Assembly: GCA_016934745.1 (NCBI GenBank)
Contig: JAFGSF010000007.1
Location: 1 to 64,000 of the forward strand
DNA: 64,000 nt
From: Candidatus Aminicenantota bacterium
Lineage (GTDB): Bacteria; Acidobacteriota; Aminicenantia; UBA2199
Direction: 5' to 3'
A program made the position numbers and the translations under genes. The notes under the pieces were generated by a model. The model was not told the origin of the DNA and ran no database searches. It saw nothing but the letters and a program-made list of their open reading frames with translations. Positions 15,946 through 25,704 of the stretch are shown here, one piece after another. Numbering within the stretch: position 1 is the first letter of the stretch; each line of letters starts with the position of its first letter.

Positions 15946-18633
15946 ATGGCCGAAACCATTTTGCTTATTGACGGCATGTACCTGGTCTACAGTTCTTTCT
16001 ATTCCCACCAGGCCATGCGCACCATCCATGGAGAGCCCACCGGCGCCGTTTTCGGTTTTATCAGCCGTATCGAAAGCCTGATCCAGGAATTGCGACCGGA
16101 CCGTCTGGCGGTGGCTTTCGACGCCAAGGAAAAAAATTTCCGCCGCGATCTTTATCCCGAATACAAAGCCAAGCGCCTGCAACCTCCTGAAGAATTGATC
16201 CAGCAATTGCCGCTGATCCGGGAATACCTTGAATACCGGGGGATATATTTCCTGGAAAAGGCGGGCCTCGAAGCCGATGACATCATTGCCTTGCTGTCCA
16301 GACGCTATGCCGCCCAAGGCAGCGAGGTATTGATATTCTCGGCCGATAAGGATCTGTTCCAATTGGTGGCCGAACGGATCTTTGTTTTTCATCCAAAACT
16401 GAAACAAAAACTGGATCGCGACGGGATCAAGTCGTTTTTCGGGATTTACCCGGAGCAGATCGTCGATTATCTGAGCTTGGCCGGCGACGCTTCGGACAAC
16501 ATACCGGGCATTCCCGGCATCGGCGAAAAAACCGCGACCAAGCTGATGGAAAAATACGGCAGCTTGGCGGCATTGCTCCAAGATGTGGAAAACTTGGACA
16601 AGAAATTAAAAGACAAGATAGAAAAAAACATCCATTTGCTGGAATTTTGGAAAAAATTACTTGATTTCAACCATATCCCGGCTGTGGAAAATGATTGGCA
16701 AATCGCACCTTTGGCCCACCGCGGCGATGACCGCCTGATCGAATTGTACAGCCGGCTCAAGTTCAACAGCTTGCTGAAAAAAATATCTCCACACGTCCAG
16801 GCGCCGCTCCAGGACGAGTTGGGTTCCGTGCCGGTGATAGAAAACAGCATCCAGCTCGGGAAACTGGTCGCCAAGATCAGGAAAACCGGACGCTTCGCAT
16901 GGGATATCGAAACCACAGCCCTGGAATTTTATAAAGCCGATATCGTCGGTCTTTCCGTCGCCCTGGCCGATGGAGGCTATTACATCCCTTTCCGCTACCC
17001 GGCCAAAAACGCCGGCCGTTTCAAATTGACTTGGGCCGAATTTAAAAACGACATGGCTGAAATTTTTCGCGATCCGCGCTTGAAGAAAATCGGCCACAAT
17101 CTGAAATTCGACATGCTCCATTTGCTCTATCATGGACTTGCGGTCGACGGCATCGAGCACGATACCATGATCATGTCCTATCTGCTTTTTCCCAATCGCC
17201 GCTTCCATCAGTTGAAAGAATTGAGCGCCGAGTTTCTCGGTACCCGGCAGACGACCTATGCAGATTTGGTCGGCAAGGGCAAAAAACAAATTGCCCTGGA
17301 GACGGTCGATGTGGAACAGGTCGCCAAGTACTGCCTGGCCGATTCCGACCTGGCCGCGCGCTTGGCTGAAAAGCTCCTGCCCCGGCTGCGTGAAAAAGGG
17401 CTGCTGAACCTTTACCGGGAAATTGAAATCCCGCTGGTCGAAGTGCTGCTGGGCATGGAATGGCAGGGAATCCAGGTCGACTGTGATTTTTTAAAGGATG
17501 CCGCTGCAAGACTCCAGGCCCAAATCTCCGCCAGCGAAGGCGAAATCCAGCACATGGCGGGATATGAATTCAACCTGAATTCCTCCCAGCAACTGGCCGA
17601 ACTGCTGTTCCAGAAAATGAATTTGCCGCTGAGCAAAAAAACGCGTAAAACCAAGGCCCAGTCGACCGATATCGATGTGTTGAATGAATTGAAAGGTTTT
17701 CCCATCGTCGAAAAAATTATCGCTTACCGGACTTATAAAAAGATGCTTTCCACCTATGTTCAGGGTCTGCTGGAAAGCCGTGACGAACATGACCGCGTTC
17801 ACACGTCCTTCAACCAGACGGTCACGGCCACGGGCCGCCTGTCATCATCCAATCCCAACCTGCAGAACATTCCGGTCGGTGAAATCGCCGCCATCAACAT
17901 GCGTCGGGCCTTTGTCGCCGCCAAAGACCGATGGCTGCTTTCTGCCGATTATTCGCAGATCGAATTGCGGGTCATGGCCCATTTTTCCGAGGATGAAAAT
18001 TTGATGGAGGCATTTGCCGCCGGCATGGATATTCATCAGCGCACGGCCGACCTGGTTTTTGGCGCCGATCTTTTTTCGAAAGCCAGCGAATTGCGCCGAC
18101 GCGCCAAGATTATCAATTTTTCGATCATTTATGGTAGTGGTGCTTTTTCCCTGGCCAAGGAATTGGGAGTGGGCTATGCGGAGGCCAAGGAGTTTATTGA
18201 GCGCTACTTTGAGAAATACAGCGGCGTCAAGCGCTTCATGGACCGGGTGATCGCCGCCGCCGAAGAAAATCCCGAAGTACGGACCATTTCCGGGCGTATC
18301 CGCCCCATTCCCGAAATCCTCAGTTCCAACCGCCCGGTCAAGGAAAACGGCAACCGCATGGCCATCAACACCATTATCCAGGGCAGCGCCGCCGACATCA
18401 TCAAAATAGCCATGATACGCATCCATGACCGATTGAAATCCATGGAGAGCAGGTTGGTATTGCAGGTGCACGATGAACTGGTTTTTGAGTACCCGGCTGC
18501 CGAGGAAAAACGGCTCACGGCCCTGGTTACGGATGAAATGGAAAATGCCCTAACCCTGAAGGTGCCCCTGCGCATCAGTTTGAAACGCGGTCTGAACTGG
18601 GCCGATATGGATGAAATCAAGGGGGTAACATGA
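15946..18633 (+). CDS. polA: DNA polymerase I
   Basis: An 895-residue three-domain polymerase for repair and Okazaki fragment processing. The 5' nuclease domain (about 1-290) has the acidic site residues, including Glu-Ala-Asp-Asp near 106 and Asp-Ala-Ser-Asp-Asn near 183. The 3'-5' exonuclease domain (about 310-500) keeps Asp-Ile-Glu-Thr, His-Asn-Leu-Lys-Phe-Asp and Tyr-Cys-Leu-Ala-Asp-Ser-Asp, so proofreading should be active. The polymerase has motif A Asp-Tyr-Ser-Gln-Ile-Glu-Leu-Arg, an O-helix with Arg, Lys, Phe and Tyr in place (Phe, so normal ddNTP discrimination) but Ser instead of Gly after the Phe, and motif C His-Asp-Glu. It overlaps the next gene by four bases (ATGA). Confidence 0.96.
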   Translation: MAETILLIDGMYLVYSSFYSHQAMRTIHGEPTGAVFGFISRIESLIQELRPDRLAVAFDAKEKNFRRDLYPEYKAKRLQPPEELIQQLPLIREYLEYRGIYFLEKAGLEADDIIALLSRRYAAQGSEVLIFSADKDLFQLVAERIFVFHPKLKQKLDRDGIKSFFGIYPEQIVDYLSLAGDASDNIPGIPGIGEKTATKLMEKYGSLAALLQDVENLDKKLKDKIEKNIHLLEFWKKLLDFNHIPAVENDWQIAPLAHRGDDRLIELYSRLKFNSLLKKISPHVQAPLQDELGSVPVIENSIQLGKLVAKIRKTGRFAWDIETTALEFYKADIVGLSVALADGGYYIPFRYPAKNAGRFKLTWAEFKNDMAEIFRDPRLKKIGHNLKFDMLHLLYHGLAVDGIEHDTMIMSYLLFPNRRFHQLKELSAEFLGTRQTTYADLVGKGKKQIALETVDVEQVAKYCLADSDLAARLAEKLLPRLREKGLLNLYREIEIPLVEVLLGMEWQGIQVDCDFLKDAAARLQAQISASEGEIQHMAGYEFNLNSSQQLAELLFQKMNLPLSKKTRKTKAQSTDIDVLNELKGFPIVEKIIAYRTYKKMLSTYVQGLLESRDEHDRVHTSFNQTVTATGRLSSSNPNLQNIPVGEIAAINMRRAFVAAKDRWLLSADYSQIELRVMAHFSEDENLMEAFAAGMDIHQRTADLVFGADLFSKASELRRRAKIINFSIIYGSGAFSLAKELGVGYAEAKEFIERYFEKYSGVKRFMDRVIAAAEENPEVRTISGRIRPIPEILSSNRPVKENGNRMAINTIIQGSAADIIKIAMIRIHDRLKSMESRLVLQVHDELVFEYPAAEEKRLTALVTDEMENALTLKVPLRISLKRGLNWADMDEIKGVT

Positions 18634-20414
18634 AAGAAATCGACGCGGAAAAATTCAAGCAAATCTTTAAACGCGGCATGGAACACCTGTTCGAGGAAAG
18701 GGAAGTGCTCAACCGCATCAATGTCTTCCCGGTTGCCGATGGCGACACCGGCGATAATCTGGTCAATACCCTGAAGCCGGTCTATAATCAGCTCGACGCC
18801 TTGGATGAACCGCGCGTGGATAACCTGACGGCCCGCTTGGCTGCCGAAATGCTGATGTCGGCCAAGGGCAATTCCGGAGTGATTTTTGCCCAGTTTTTCT
18901 TTTCTTTCGCCAAGGCATTGAAGGGCAAGGCCGTTATCGGCCCAGCCGATTTCAGCCTGGCCATGGAAAAAGCCGTGCAAGAAACCTACGAATCAATCGC
19001 CATACCCCAGGAAGGGACGATTTTGACCGTACTGCGTCACGGTGCCGAAGAATTCAAGCGCCTGGCCATGAGCGGGGAAAAGTACCAGGTGATATTTGAA
19101 AAAGTGATCATGGCCTGCCGGGAAATTCTGGAGAAGACCCGCCATATGCTGCCGCAATTGAAGAAAGCCAAGGTAGTCGATGCCGGCGGTCTGGGTTTCT
19201 ACCTTTTTTTCAAGGGCATGGGAGCTGCCATGGATGAAAAAAATGAAGAGGGCGACGACCCTGTGGCTGTTTTCAACCGGGTCCCCGAAGCGATCGACGA
19301 ATCGCGGCTGGCCTACTGCGCCGAATGGGTCTTTCGTCCCAATGGGCAAGATAAGGATTTTTTCAAGGTGCTCATGGATGCGCATGGCGATTCGCTGCTG
19401 ATTGCCGGGGATGACCAGATGCTTCATCTCCACATTCATACCGACGACCCCGAAAAAGTTGAAAAAGAATTGGCCGGGTATGGAAAAATTATATCGCGCA
19501 AGGTCGATTCACTGCACAAAACGGAAAAATCTGGTTCCGAAATTGCCCTGGCCCTGATCATGGATTCAGCCGTTGATATTCCCACGCAGACCGAAACAGC
19601 AAATGACATCGCCACCGTTCCTTTGCAGATCCTGCTGAACGACCGATTTTTCCGCGACAAGGTCGATATCGGCAAAGATGAGTTGTACCGGCGCATGCGC
19701 CTTGAAAAGGACCTGGTGGTCAAGACCTCGCAGCCGGCGCCGGCCGATTTCAAGGCTGCATATGAAGCCGCCCTGACCCGGCATGGGCAGGTGCTTCTCT
19801 TCAACCTGTCTTCCCGGCTGAGCGGTTCGCATCAAAGTGCCCTGGCGGCGCGGCGCCTTCTAAACGCGGCCGATGAGGCCAAGGTGCGCATCATTGACAC
19901 GCTCAACGTGTCGGCCGGCAGCGGCCTGCTTTTGTGCCGCGCCCTGCAACTCCTGCACGGCGGGCGGAGCCTTGAAGAAACCGCGACGGAAATCGAGGCG
20001 GTCCGCGGCGACGTGGTTTCGCTGGGCTATATCGAATCGCTGGAGTACGCGGTACGCGGCGGTCGTTTGCCGCCTATCGCCGGATCGCTGACGCGCCTGC
20101 TGGGCATCCAGCCGCTGGTGGCCTTTGAAAACGGCTTGCTGGTGAAAAAAGGCATGCTTTTCGGTGCCGTGAACAAAGAAAAAAAAGTCGTGCGCCGCTT
20201 CCTTAAAAAACTCGACCTGGCCAGATCCTACGCAGTGGGCATTGTCTATACCGACAACCCGCAGTCGGCCGTGCTGCTCGAGGATGAACTGGCCAAATCG
20301 CCGCTGAAGCTCTCGGCCGTGTACCGGGTGGTCGGCGCGGCCGTCCTCGGCGCTCATGCCGGCCCCGGTACTTTCTGCCTTTTTGCCTTGCCGGAAGCGC
20401 AAAGCGGAAATTAA
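18630..20414 (+). CDS. Fused DhaL (FakA-like) kinase and DegV (FakB-like) fatty-acid-binding protein
   Basis: A 594-residue fusion. Residues about 1-200 are a DhaL/DAK2 nucleotide-binding domain with the diagnostic Asn-Val-Phe-Pro-Val-Ala-Asp-Gly-Asp-Thr-Gly-Asp-Asn-Leu at 31-44. A middle region (about 200-300) resembles the FakA linker part. Residues about 306-590 are a DegV domain, which starts Ile-Met-Asp-Ser-Ala-Val-Asp and contains Ser-Ser-Arg-Leu-Ser-Gly-Ser and Arg-Gly-Gly-Arg. In Firmicutes the kinase FakA phosphorylates fatty acids held by the separate DegV protein FakB. Here donor and substrate-holder domains are one chain, so a fatty acid kinase is the likely function. Starts in the polA stop. 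Confidence 0.85.
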   Translation: MKEIDAEKFKQIFKRGMEHLFEEREVLNRINVFPVADGDTGDNLVNTLKPVYNQLDALDEPRVDNLTARLAAEMLMSAKGNSGVIFAQFFFSFAKALKGKAVIGPADFSLAMEKAVQETYESIAIPQEGTILTVLRHGAEEFKRLAMSGEKYQVIFEKVIMACREILEKTRHMLPQLKKAKVVDAGGLGFYLFFKGMGAAMDEKNEEGDDPVAVFNRVPEAIDESRLAYCAEWVFRPNGQDKDFFKVLMDAHGDSLLIAGDDQMLHLHIHTDDPEKVEKELAGYGKIISRKVDSLHKTEKSGSEIALALIMDSAVDIPTQTETANDIATVPLQILLNDRFFRDKVDIGKDELYRRMRLEKDLVVKTSQPAPADFKAAYEAALTRHGQVLLFNLSSRLSGSHQSALAARRLLNAADEAKVRIIDTLNVSAGSGLLLCRALQLLHGGRSLEETATEIEAVRGDVVSLGYIESLEYAVRGGRLPPIAGSLTRLLGIQPLVAFENGLLVKKGMLFGAVNKEKKVVRRFLKKLDLARSYAVGIVYTDNPQSAVLLEDELAKSPLKLSAVYRVVGAAVLGAHAGPGTFCLFALPEAQSGN

Positions 20415-20431
20415 ATCGCGAGGAGGGGACC

Positions 20432-21382
20432 ATGGAAGACAAGATCAGGTTGGGCATCAGCGCCTGTCTGCTCGGTCAAAAAGTTCGTTTTGACGGCGGC
20501 CATAAATTCGATCCTTTCCTGGTCAATACCCTTGGACAATTCGTGGAATACGTGCCGGTTTGCCCGGAAGTGGAATCGGGTTTTCCAGTGCCCCGCGAAG
20601 CGTTCCGGCTGGTCGGCGACCCGGCGGCGCCGCGGCTGATGACCCGCCATAGCGGGATCGACGCCACGCCCCGGATGGAGGCCTGGATCGCCGGAAAACT
20701 GCCCGTGCTAGAAAAGGAAAGCCTGTGCGGCTTCATTTTCAAGAGCAAATCCCCTTCGAGCGGCATGGAGCGGGTCAAGGTCTACAACGATAAAGGTGTG
20801 GCCCAAAAAAACGGCGTGGGCATTTTCGCCCGCGCCCTGATGGCGCGCCTGCCCTTGTTGCCGGTCGAGGAAGAGGGGCGCCTGCAGGATATCCAGCTGC
20901 GTGAGAATTTCATCGTGCGCATATTCGTCTACCGGCGCTGGCGGGAGCTGCTGGCCGTCGGCGCCACGGCCGGGCGCCTGGTCGACTTCCAGCGCCGCCA
21001 CAAGCTGCTGCTGATGGCCCATAGCCCCGAAATGGCCCGCCAACTCGGCAAGCTCGTTGCCGCCGCAGGCAGCCGTGCGCCGGACGGACTCTTCAACGAA
21101 TATGAACAACTGCTTTTGACCGCCCTGAAACAGAAAGCCACCGTGCGCAAGAACGTCAACGTGCTGCAGCATATGTTCGGTTATTTCAAAAAAAAGCTGG
21201 ACGATTTCGAAAAAAGAGAATTGTTGACCGTCATCGAGAACTACCGCCAGAATCTCATCCCCTTGATCGTGCCGATTACCTTATTAAAGCATTATATCGA
21301 CAAATTTCAGCAAACCTATTTGCGCGATCAATATTTTCTTGACCCGCACCCGCTGGAGCTCAAGCTGCGCAACCACGCCTAG
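20432..21382 (+). CDS. DUF523-DUF1722 (YbgA-like) protein
   Basis: A 316-residue two-domain protein. Residues 1-150 form DUF523, with the start Gly-Ile-Ser-Ala-Cys-Leu-Leu-Gly and Val-Arg-Phe-Asp-Gly-Gly-His, the second conserved Cys-Pro-Glu near 48 and Glu-Lys-Glu-Ser-Leu-Cys-Gly near 95. Residues about 190-310 form DUF1722 (YbgA type), rich in His, Arg and aromatic residues. Such proteins often sit beside photolyase genes and may have a thiouracil-desulfidase-like activity; no function is proven by this sequence. It has its own AGGAGG before the ATG, 17 bases after the preceding stop. Confidence 0.85.
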   Translation: MEDKIRLGISACLLGQKVRFDGGHKFDPFLVNTLGQFVEYVPVCPEVESGFPVPREAFRLVGDPAAPRLMTRHSGIDATPRMEAWIAGKLPVLEKESLCGFIFKSKSPSSGMERVKVYNDKGVAQKNGVGIFARALMARLPLLPVEEEGRLQDIQLRENFIVRIFVYRRWRELLAVGATAGRLVDFQRRHKLLLMAHSPEMARQLGKLVAAAGSRAPDGLFNEYEQLLLTALKQKATVRKNVNVLQHMFGYFKKKLDDFEKRELLTVIENYRQNLIPLIVPITLLKHYIDKFQQTYLRDQYFLDPHPLELKLRNHA

Positions 21383-21498
21383 GATCCTTTGACTGGATTT
21401 GATAGAAAGTGACCATTTTCCTATGGAAATCAATTTTATTTTATGGCATAAATTGGTTTTGAAAAGTGTTTTAAGAATAAATTTTGGGAGGCTTTTTA

Positions 21499-24400
21499 AT
21501 GAATTTAAAAAAAACTGCCTGGTTTCTGTTGGTTCTGGCACTCACCGCCTGGACTTTCGCGGCCGAGGCGCGCTTTATGACCTATCCCGATATTCACGGT
21601 GACCAGATCGTCTTCACTTATGAAGGCGATCTCTGGCTGGCTTCCGCCGACGGAGGGACAGCGGCGCGCCTAACCAGCTTTCCCGGCGACGAGTATGCGG
21701 CCAAGTTTTCGCCTGACGGGCGATGGCTGGCCTTCACCGGCAATTACGACGGTCAGTCTGCCATTTACCTGATGGCGACGGCCGGCGGCCAACCGCGTCG
21801 CCTGACCTACCAGCCCGGATACGTGCAGACTGTCACCTGGACGCCGGACGGGCAGCGCGTTGTCTTTCGCTCCAACCTGGAACAATTCGTTTCCCGCACC
21901 CCCAAGCTTTTTTGGGTCGGGACCGACGGCACGGCGCCGGAAAGGCTGCCTCTCGACCGCGGTACCCTGTGCAGCTTCAGTGCCGATGGGACGGAAATGC
22001 TCTACAACCGCCGCGGCAACGAGGAATACCAGTGGAAGCGTTACAAGGGCGGCCAGTACACCGATATCTGGCGCTATAATTTTACCAACCGCCAGTTCAA
22101 TCCTGTTTCCGATTACGTCGGGAAAAACGCTTACCCCATGTGGATCGACGGCCGCATGTATTTTGTCTCGGACCGCGGCCCGGGAGGTATCAGCAACATC
22201 TATGTCCAGGACCTGGAAACAAAGGCCGTGACCCAGGTGACGCGCCATGAAAAATACGATGTCATGATGCCCGAGACCGACGGCAAACGCATCGTTTACC
22301 TTCAGGATGGCTATCTGCAGCGATTGGACGTTCAAAACGCGGTGTCTGTGAAAATTCCACTCAACCTGCCCAGCGACGGCTGGCGGCTGCGCAATCGCTG
22401 GCTTGATCCCCGAAACTACATCCATGCCATGGATGTGGGCGGCGACGGTCATCAGGCGCTGCTGGAAGCCCGCGGCGATCTTTTCCTGCTGCCGGTCAAA
22501 AGCGGGCAGCCGCGCAACCTCTCACAGACGCCCGGTTCGCGCGAGCTATACCCGCGACTCTCACCTGACGGGAAATGGGTGTCCTTTTTCTCTGACCGGA
22601 GCGGCGAGTACCAGCTCTACATGCAAAAAACCGGCGGCGGTCCATGGGTGCAGTTGACCGATTCCCTTGACCGTGCCGTCTACCGCCAGTCATGGTCTCC
22701 CGACGGCCGTAAAATCCTTTTCGGCAACAAGGACATGGCCCTCTTCTGGCTGGACGTGGAAAAGAAACAACTGACGCCGATCGACGCGGTGCCGCAGTTG
22801 AAAAATGACGAATTTACCTGGGAGATCGACGATTACGGTTGGTCGCCGGACAGCCTGTGGATCTGCTATACCATGGTAGCCTACAACCGCAACAGCCAGG
22901 TTTTCCTTTACAGCTTGGAGGGGAAAAAGAAGTTTGCCGTGACCGACGACTTTTACAACAACCTCAATCCCTGCTTCGACGCCAACGGCGATTATCTCTA
23001 CTACCTCTCCAGTCGCAATTTCGACGTGGCCATGGACTTCTACGAAGACAACCACATCATTGCCCATCCATTCCAGGTGATGGCCGTGCAGTTGCAAGAC
23101 GGTCAAAAGCCGCCTTTTTTGAAAGAAGGCAAGGGAAAAAACAGCACTGAAAAAAAATCGCCCCCGGCCCAAAACCAGCGTTTGAAAATCGACCTGGACG
23201 GCCTGGCCCTGCGCACGTTTGCCCTGCCCGTTGCGCCCGGGAACTACGCCTTCCTGCGTGCCGGCCGCGGCCGCGTGCTCTGGTGCTCGGTGCCGGTTTT
23301 CACCGAAGATGAGTACGAGGAAGTCTTCAAGCCTGGGGGGCGCAGCAAGTGGACGCTGCATGGCTTCGACATGAGCGAAAAAAAGGAAGTGCTGCTCGAG
23401 GACAAGATCAGCGATTATGCCCTGGCGGTGAACGGCGAGCAAATAATCGTGGCCCGGGGTCGGGACTATTTCGTCGCCAAGCTCGAGAACTTATATCAGG
23501 CCAGGAAACTGCAAGGGGAAAAGATCCATCGGCTGCATACCGATGGCATGCTCTACTATGTGGACACCCTGGCCGAATGGCAACAGATATTTTCAGATGC
23601 CTGGCGCTGGTACAGGGATTTTTTCTACGATGCCAACATGCACGGCCAGGACTGGAAGGATGTCGGTGAACGCTATCGCGCCATGATTCCCGCCCTCAGT
23701 TCGCGCGCCGGACTCAACTGGCTGATGTCGCAGATGGTCGGAGAGCTTTGCGTCGGCCATGCCTACATCGGCGGCGGCGACATGGGGCCGCTCACCCTGC
23801 CCGTATCTCCCGTATACACGGGTCGCCTTGGCGCCGATCTGCTCTATGACGCCGCGGCCGGATTTTTTCGCTTCGAAAAGATCTATGGTCCCAGTGAATT
23901 CGACATCGATCTCAAGGCGCCGCTGGTCCGACCCGATATCCGGGTCCGCGAGGGGGATTACCTGATCGCCATCAATGGCAAGGTCCTGCAAAAAAACGAG
24001 GATTACTGGAAATATCTGCAGGTCACGGAAAGCCAGAAATTGTCAATCACCGTCAACTCGACTCCGGAATTGAAAAACGCCCGCAGCTATGAAATCGAGT
24101 TGGTGCGCAGTGACCGCGCCTTGCGCTACAACCGCTGGCTGACCGAGAACATCCGCAAGGTGCTCAAAGCCACGGGCAACCGCGTCGGCTACATGCATAT
24201 CAATGACATGAGTTCCAACGGCATCGGCGAATTTGACAAATACTGGCGCGCCTTCCGCAACCTGGAGGGCATCATTATCGATGTCCGGCGCAACTCCGGC
24301 GGCTGGACAGAGTATTTTCTCATCGACAAGCTGGAGCGCCGGCAGGTGGGTTTCAACGTGCTGCGCCACATGAAACCGTTCCGCTACCCGGGCAGTGTCG

Positions 24401-24783
24401 GCCCGCAGTGCTACGTTGCCGTGTCCAACGAGGACAATGGTTCGGACGGTGAGGCGTTTATCCAGCATTTCCAGGACCGCCAACTGGGGCCGGTGGTCGG
24501 TGTGCCTTCATGGGGAGGCCTGGTGGGCATCATCAACGGCCAGCGGACAGTGGACAATGGCCGGGTTCATCAGCCCAACAACGCCTTTTATGGCAAGTCG
24601 GGTCAGTGGTGGGTGGAGAACCAGGGCGCCATTCCGGACATCCAGGTCGACAATGATCCGGCCTCGGTCATGGCCGGGCGCGACCCGCAGCTGGAGAAGG
24701 CGATCGCCACCATCATGGCCGCCATCGAAAAAAACACGAAAAACAAGTTCCCGCCGCAACCGGCATACCCGGACAAGAGGTGA
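21499..24783 (+). CDS. Secreted tricorn-like protease (beta-propeller, PDZ, S41)
   Basis: A 1094-residue exported protease. A signal peptide covers about 1-26. Two WD40/TolB-like propeller regions follow (about 30-560), with repeated Ser-Pro-Asp-Gly and Thr-Pro-Asp-Gly turns. The C-terminal part holds a C1 helical domain, a PDZ-like domain near 800-870 and an S41 core. Likely catalytic residues are His754 (Val-Gly-His), Ser982 in Gly-Ser-Asp-Gly-Glu and Glu1040, in the order of archaeal tricorn. It probably degrades oligopeptides outside the cytoplasm. I chose ATG 21499, seven bases after GGGAGG and just before the basic signal-peptide start. The 116 bases before it contain no clear consensus promoter. 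Confidence 0.92.
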   Translation: MNLKKTAWFLLVLALTAWTFAAEARFMTYPDIHGDQIVFTYEGDLWLASADGGTAARLTSFPGDEYAAKFSPDGRWLAFTGNYDGQSAIYLMATAGGQPRRLTYQPGYVQTVTWTPDGQRVVFRSNLEQFVSRTPKLFWVGTDGTAPERLPLDRGTLCSFSADGTEMLYNRRGNEEYQWKRYKGGQYTDIWRYNFTNRQFNPVSDYVGKNAYPMWIDGRMYFVSDRGPGGISNIYVQDLETKAVTQVTRHEKYDVMMPETDGKRIVYLQDGYLQRLDVQNAVSVKIPLNLPSDGWRLRNRWLDPRNYIHAMDVGGDGHQALLEARGDLFLLPVKSGQPRNLSQTPGSRELYPRLSPDGKWVSFFSDRSGEYQLYMQKTGGGPWVQLTDSLDRAVYRQSWSPDGRKILFGNKDMALFWLDVEKKQLTPIDAVPQLKNDEFTWEIDDYGWSPDSLWICYTMVAYNRNSQVFLYSLEGKKKFAVTDDFYNNLNPCFDANGDYLYYLSSRNFDVAMDFYEDNHIIAHPFQVMAVQLQDGQKPPFLKEGKGKNSTEKKSPPAQNQRLKIDLDGLALRTFALPVAPGNYAFLRAGRGRVLWCSVPVFTEDEYEEVFKPGGRSKWTLHGFDMSEKKEVLLEDKISDYALAVNGEQIIVARGRDYFVAKLENLYQARKLQGEKIHRLHTDGMLYYVDTLAEWQQIFSDAWRWYRDFFYDANMHGQDWKDVGERYRAMIPALSSRAGLNWLMSQMVGELCVGHAYIGGGDMGPLTLPVSPVYTGRLGADLLYDAAAGFFRFEKIYGPSEFDIDLKAPLVRPDIRVREGDYLIAINGKVLQKNEDYWKYLQVTESQKLSITVNSTPELKNARSYEIELVRSDRALRYNRWLTENIRKVLKATGNRVGYMHINDMSSNGIGEFDKYWRAFRNLEGIIIDVRRNSGGWTEYFLIDKLERRQVGFNVLRHMKPFRYPGSVGPQCYVAVSNEDNGSDGEAFIQHFQDRQLGPVVGVPSWGGLVGIINGQRTVDNGRVHQPNNAFYGKSGQWWVENQGAIPDIQVDNDPASVMAGRDPQLEKAIATIMAAIEKNTKNKFPPQPAYPDKR

Positions 24784-24810
24784 CAGGCTCTACTTTTAAA
24801 GAATTATGTA

Positions 24811-24910
24811 ATGCTTATGGGTTATGCGTAATGCGAAAATGAAATGCCATGTTTTGATGAAAGCGGCTTTTTCTATCTCATCACGCCTAACGACTTACGC
24901 ATAACGGAGT
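24811..24910. repeat. Intergenic imperfect inverted repeat
   Basis: GTTATGCGTAA at 24821-24831 is repeated in inverse orientation as TTACGCATAAC at 24895-24905. The left arm also contains a near-direct repeat of ATGxGTAATGC. The element fills most of the 135-base gap between the tricorn-like gene and the convergent methyltransferase-like gene. It may be a small mobile or terminator-like element; no second copy was found in this window. Confidence 0.45.
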
Positions 24911-24918
24911 CCTGACTT

Positions 24919-25689
24919 CTATTTCTTAGGCAACCAGGGAAAGAAGATCGGAGTCCTGTTTTTGTAAGCTTCCCAATCGGGGCGGCCGCGGTATTTTTTT
25001 TCCAGCAGCGGTACGCCGGAAACGAACAGGAGCAGGAAGGTTATGACCAGGGGCCCGATCAGGCCCAACCAGCCCCGGGGGGCCGAAAGGGCCAGGATCG
25101 CCATGCCCCACCAGAGAGTGGCTTCACCGAAATAATTGGGATGGCGGGTAAAACGCCACAAACCGCTGGTCATCAGCCGGCCGCGGTTGGACGGTTCCCT
25201 GATGAATGCGGCTAACTGGCGGTCGCCGATGGCTTCAAACAAAAAACCCGTCAGCCAAACCAGAACGCCCAGACCGTCCAGCAGGTTCAGGGCCGGCTGC
25301 TCCTGGCCGATGATCAGCAGCAGCGGGGCGATGACCAGCAGCAGCAAGACCCCCTGCAGCATGAATATCTGTCCGAAGCTGCGGATGATGAAATATCGAC
25401 CCCACTGGCGGCGCCAGGCGGCGTAGCGGAAATCCTCCTCGCGGCCGCGGTTGCGCCTGAAAATGTGCAGCGCCAGGCGCCCACCCCAGACGGTCAGCAG
25501 CGCCAGGGCCAGCCACTGGCGCGGCCGGCCCTGCCCGTAACGCGCGAAGATGAGCCAGCCGGTCAGGATGAAGCCCAGGCCCCAGGCGACATCGACGATG
25601 CCGTTGTTTTTCATGGCCAGGGCCAGGACAAAGACCAGGGTCATATAGACCAGGATAATAAACGCCGCCGTGCCGAACACTGCTGCCAT
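24919..25689 (-). CDS. DUF1295 membrane protein (steroid reductase / isoprenylcysteine methyltransferase-like)
   Basis: A 256-residue integral membrane protein with about six or seven hydrophobic segments. The C-terminal half has the diagnostic Arg-His-Pro-Asn-Tyr-Phe-Gly-Glu near 183 and a closing Tyr-Arg-Gly-Arg-Pro-x-Trp-x-x-Tyr motif, as in DUF1295 and related 3-oxo-5-alpha-steroid dehydrogenase and isoprenylcysteine carboxylmethyltransferase folds. The substrate is unknown. It is the last gene of a minus-strand operon; uvsE ends 15 bases upstream, and GGAGGTCACCG lies before its ATG. Confidence 0.85.
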   Translation of the reverse strand: MAAVFGTAAFIILVYMTLVFVLALAMKNNGIVDVAWGLGFILTGWLIFARYGQGRPRQWLALALLTVWGGRLALHIFRRNRGREEDFRYAAWRRQWGRYFIIRSFGQIFMLQGVLLLLVIAPLLLIIGQEQPALNLLDGLGVLVWLTGFLFEAIGDRQLAAFIREPSNRGRLMTSGLWRFTRHPNYFGEATLWWGMAILALSAPRGWLGLIGPLVITFLLLFVSGVPLLEKKYRGRPDWEAYKNRTPIFFPWLPKK

Positions 25690-25704
25690 CGGTGACCTCC
25701 CGGG

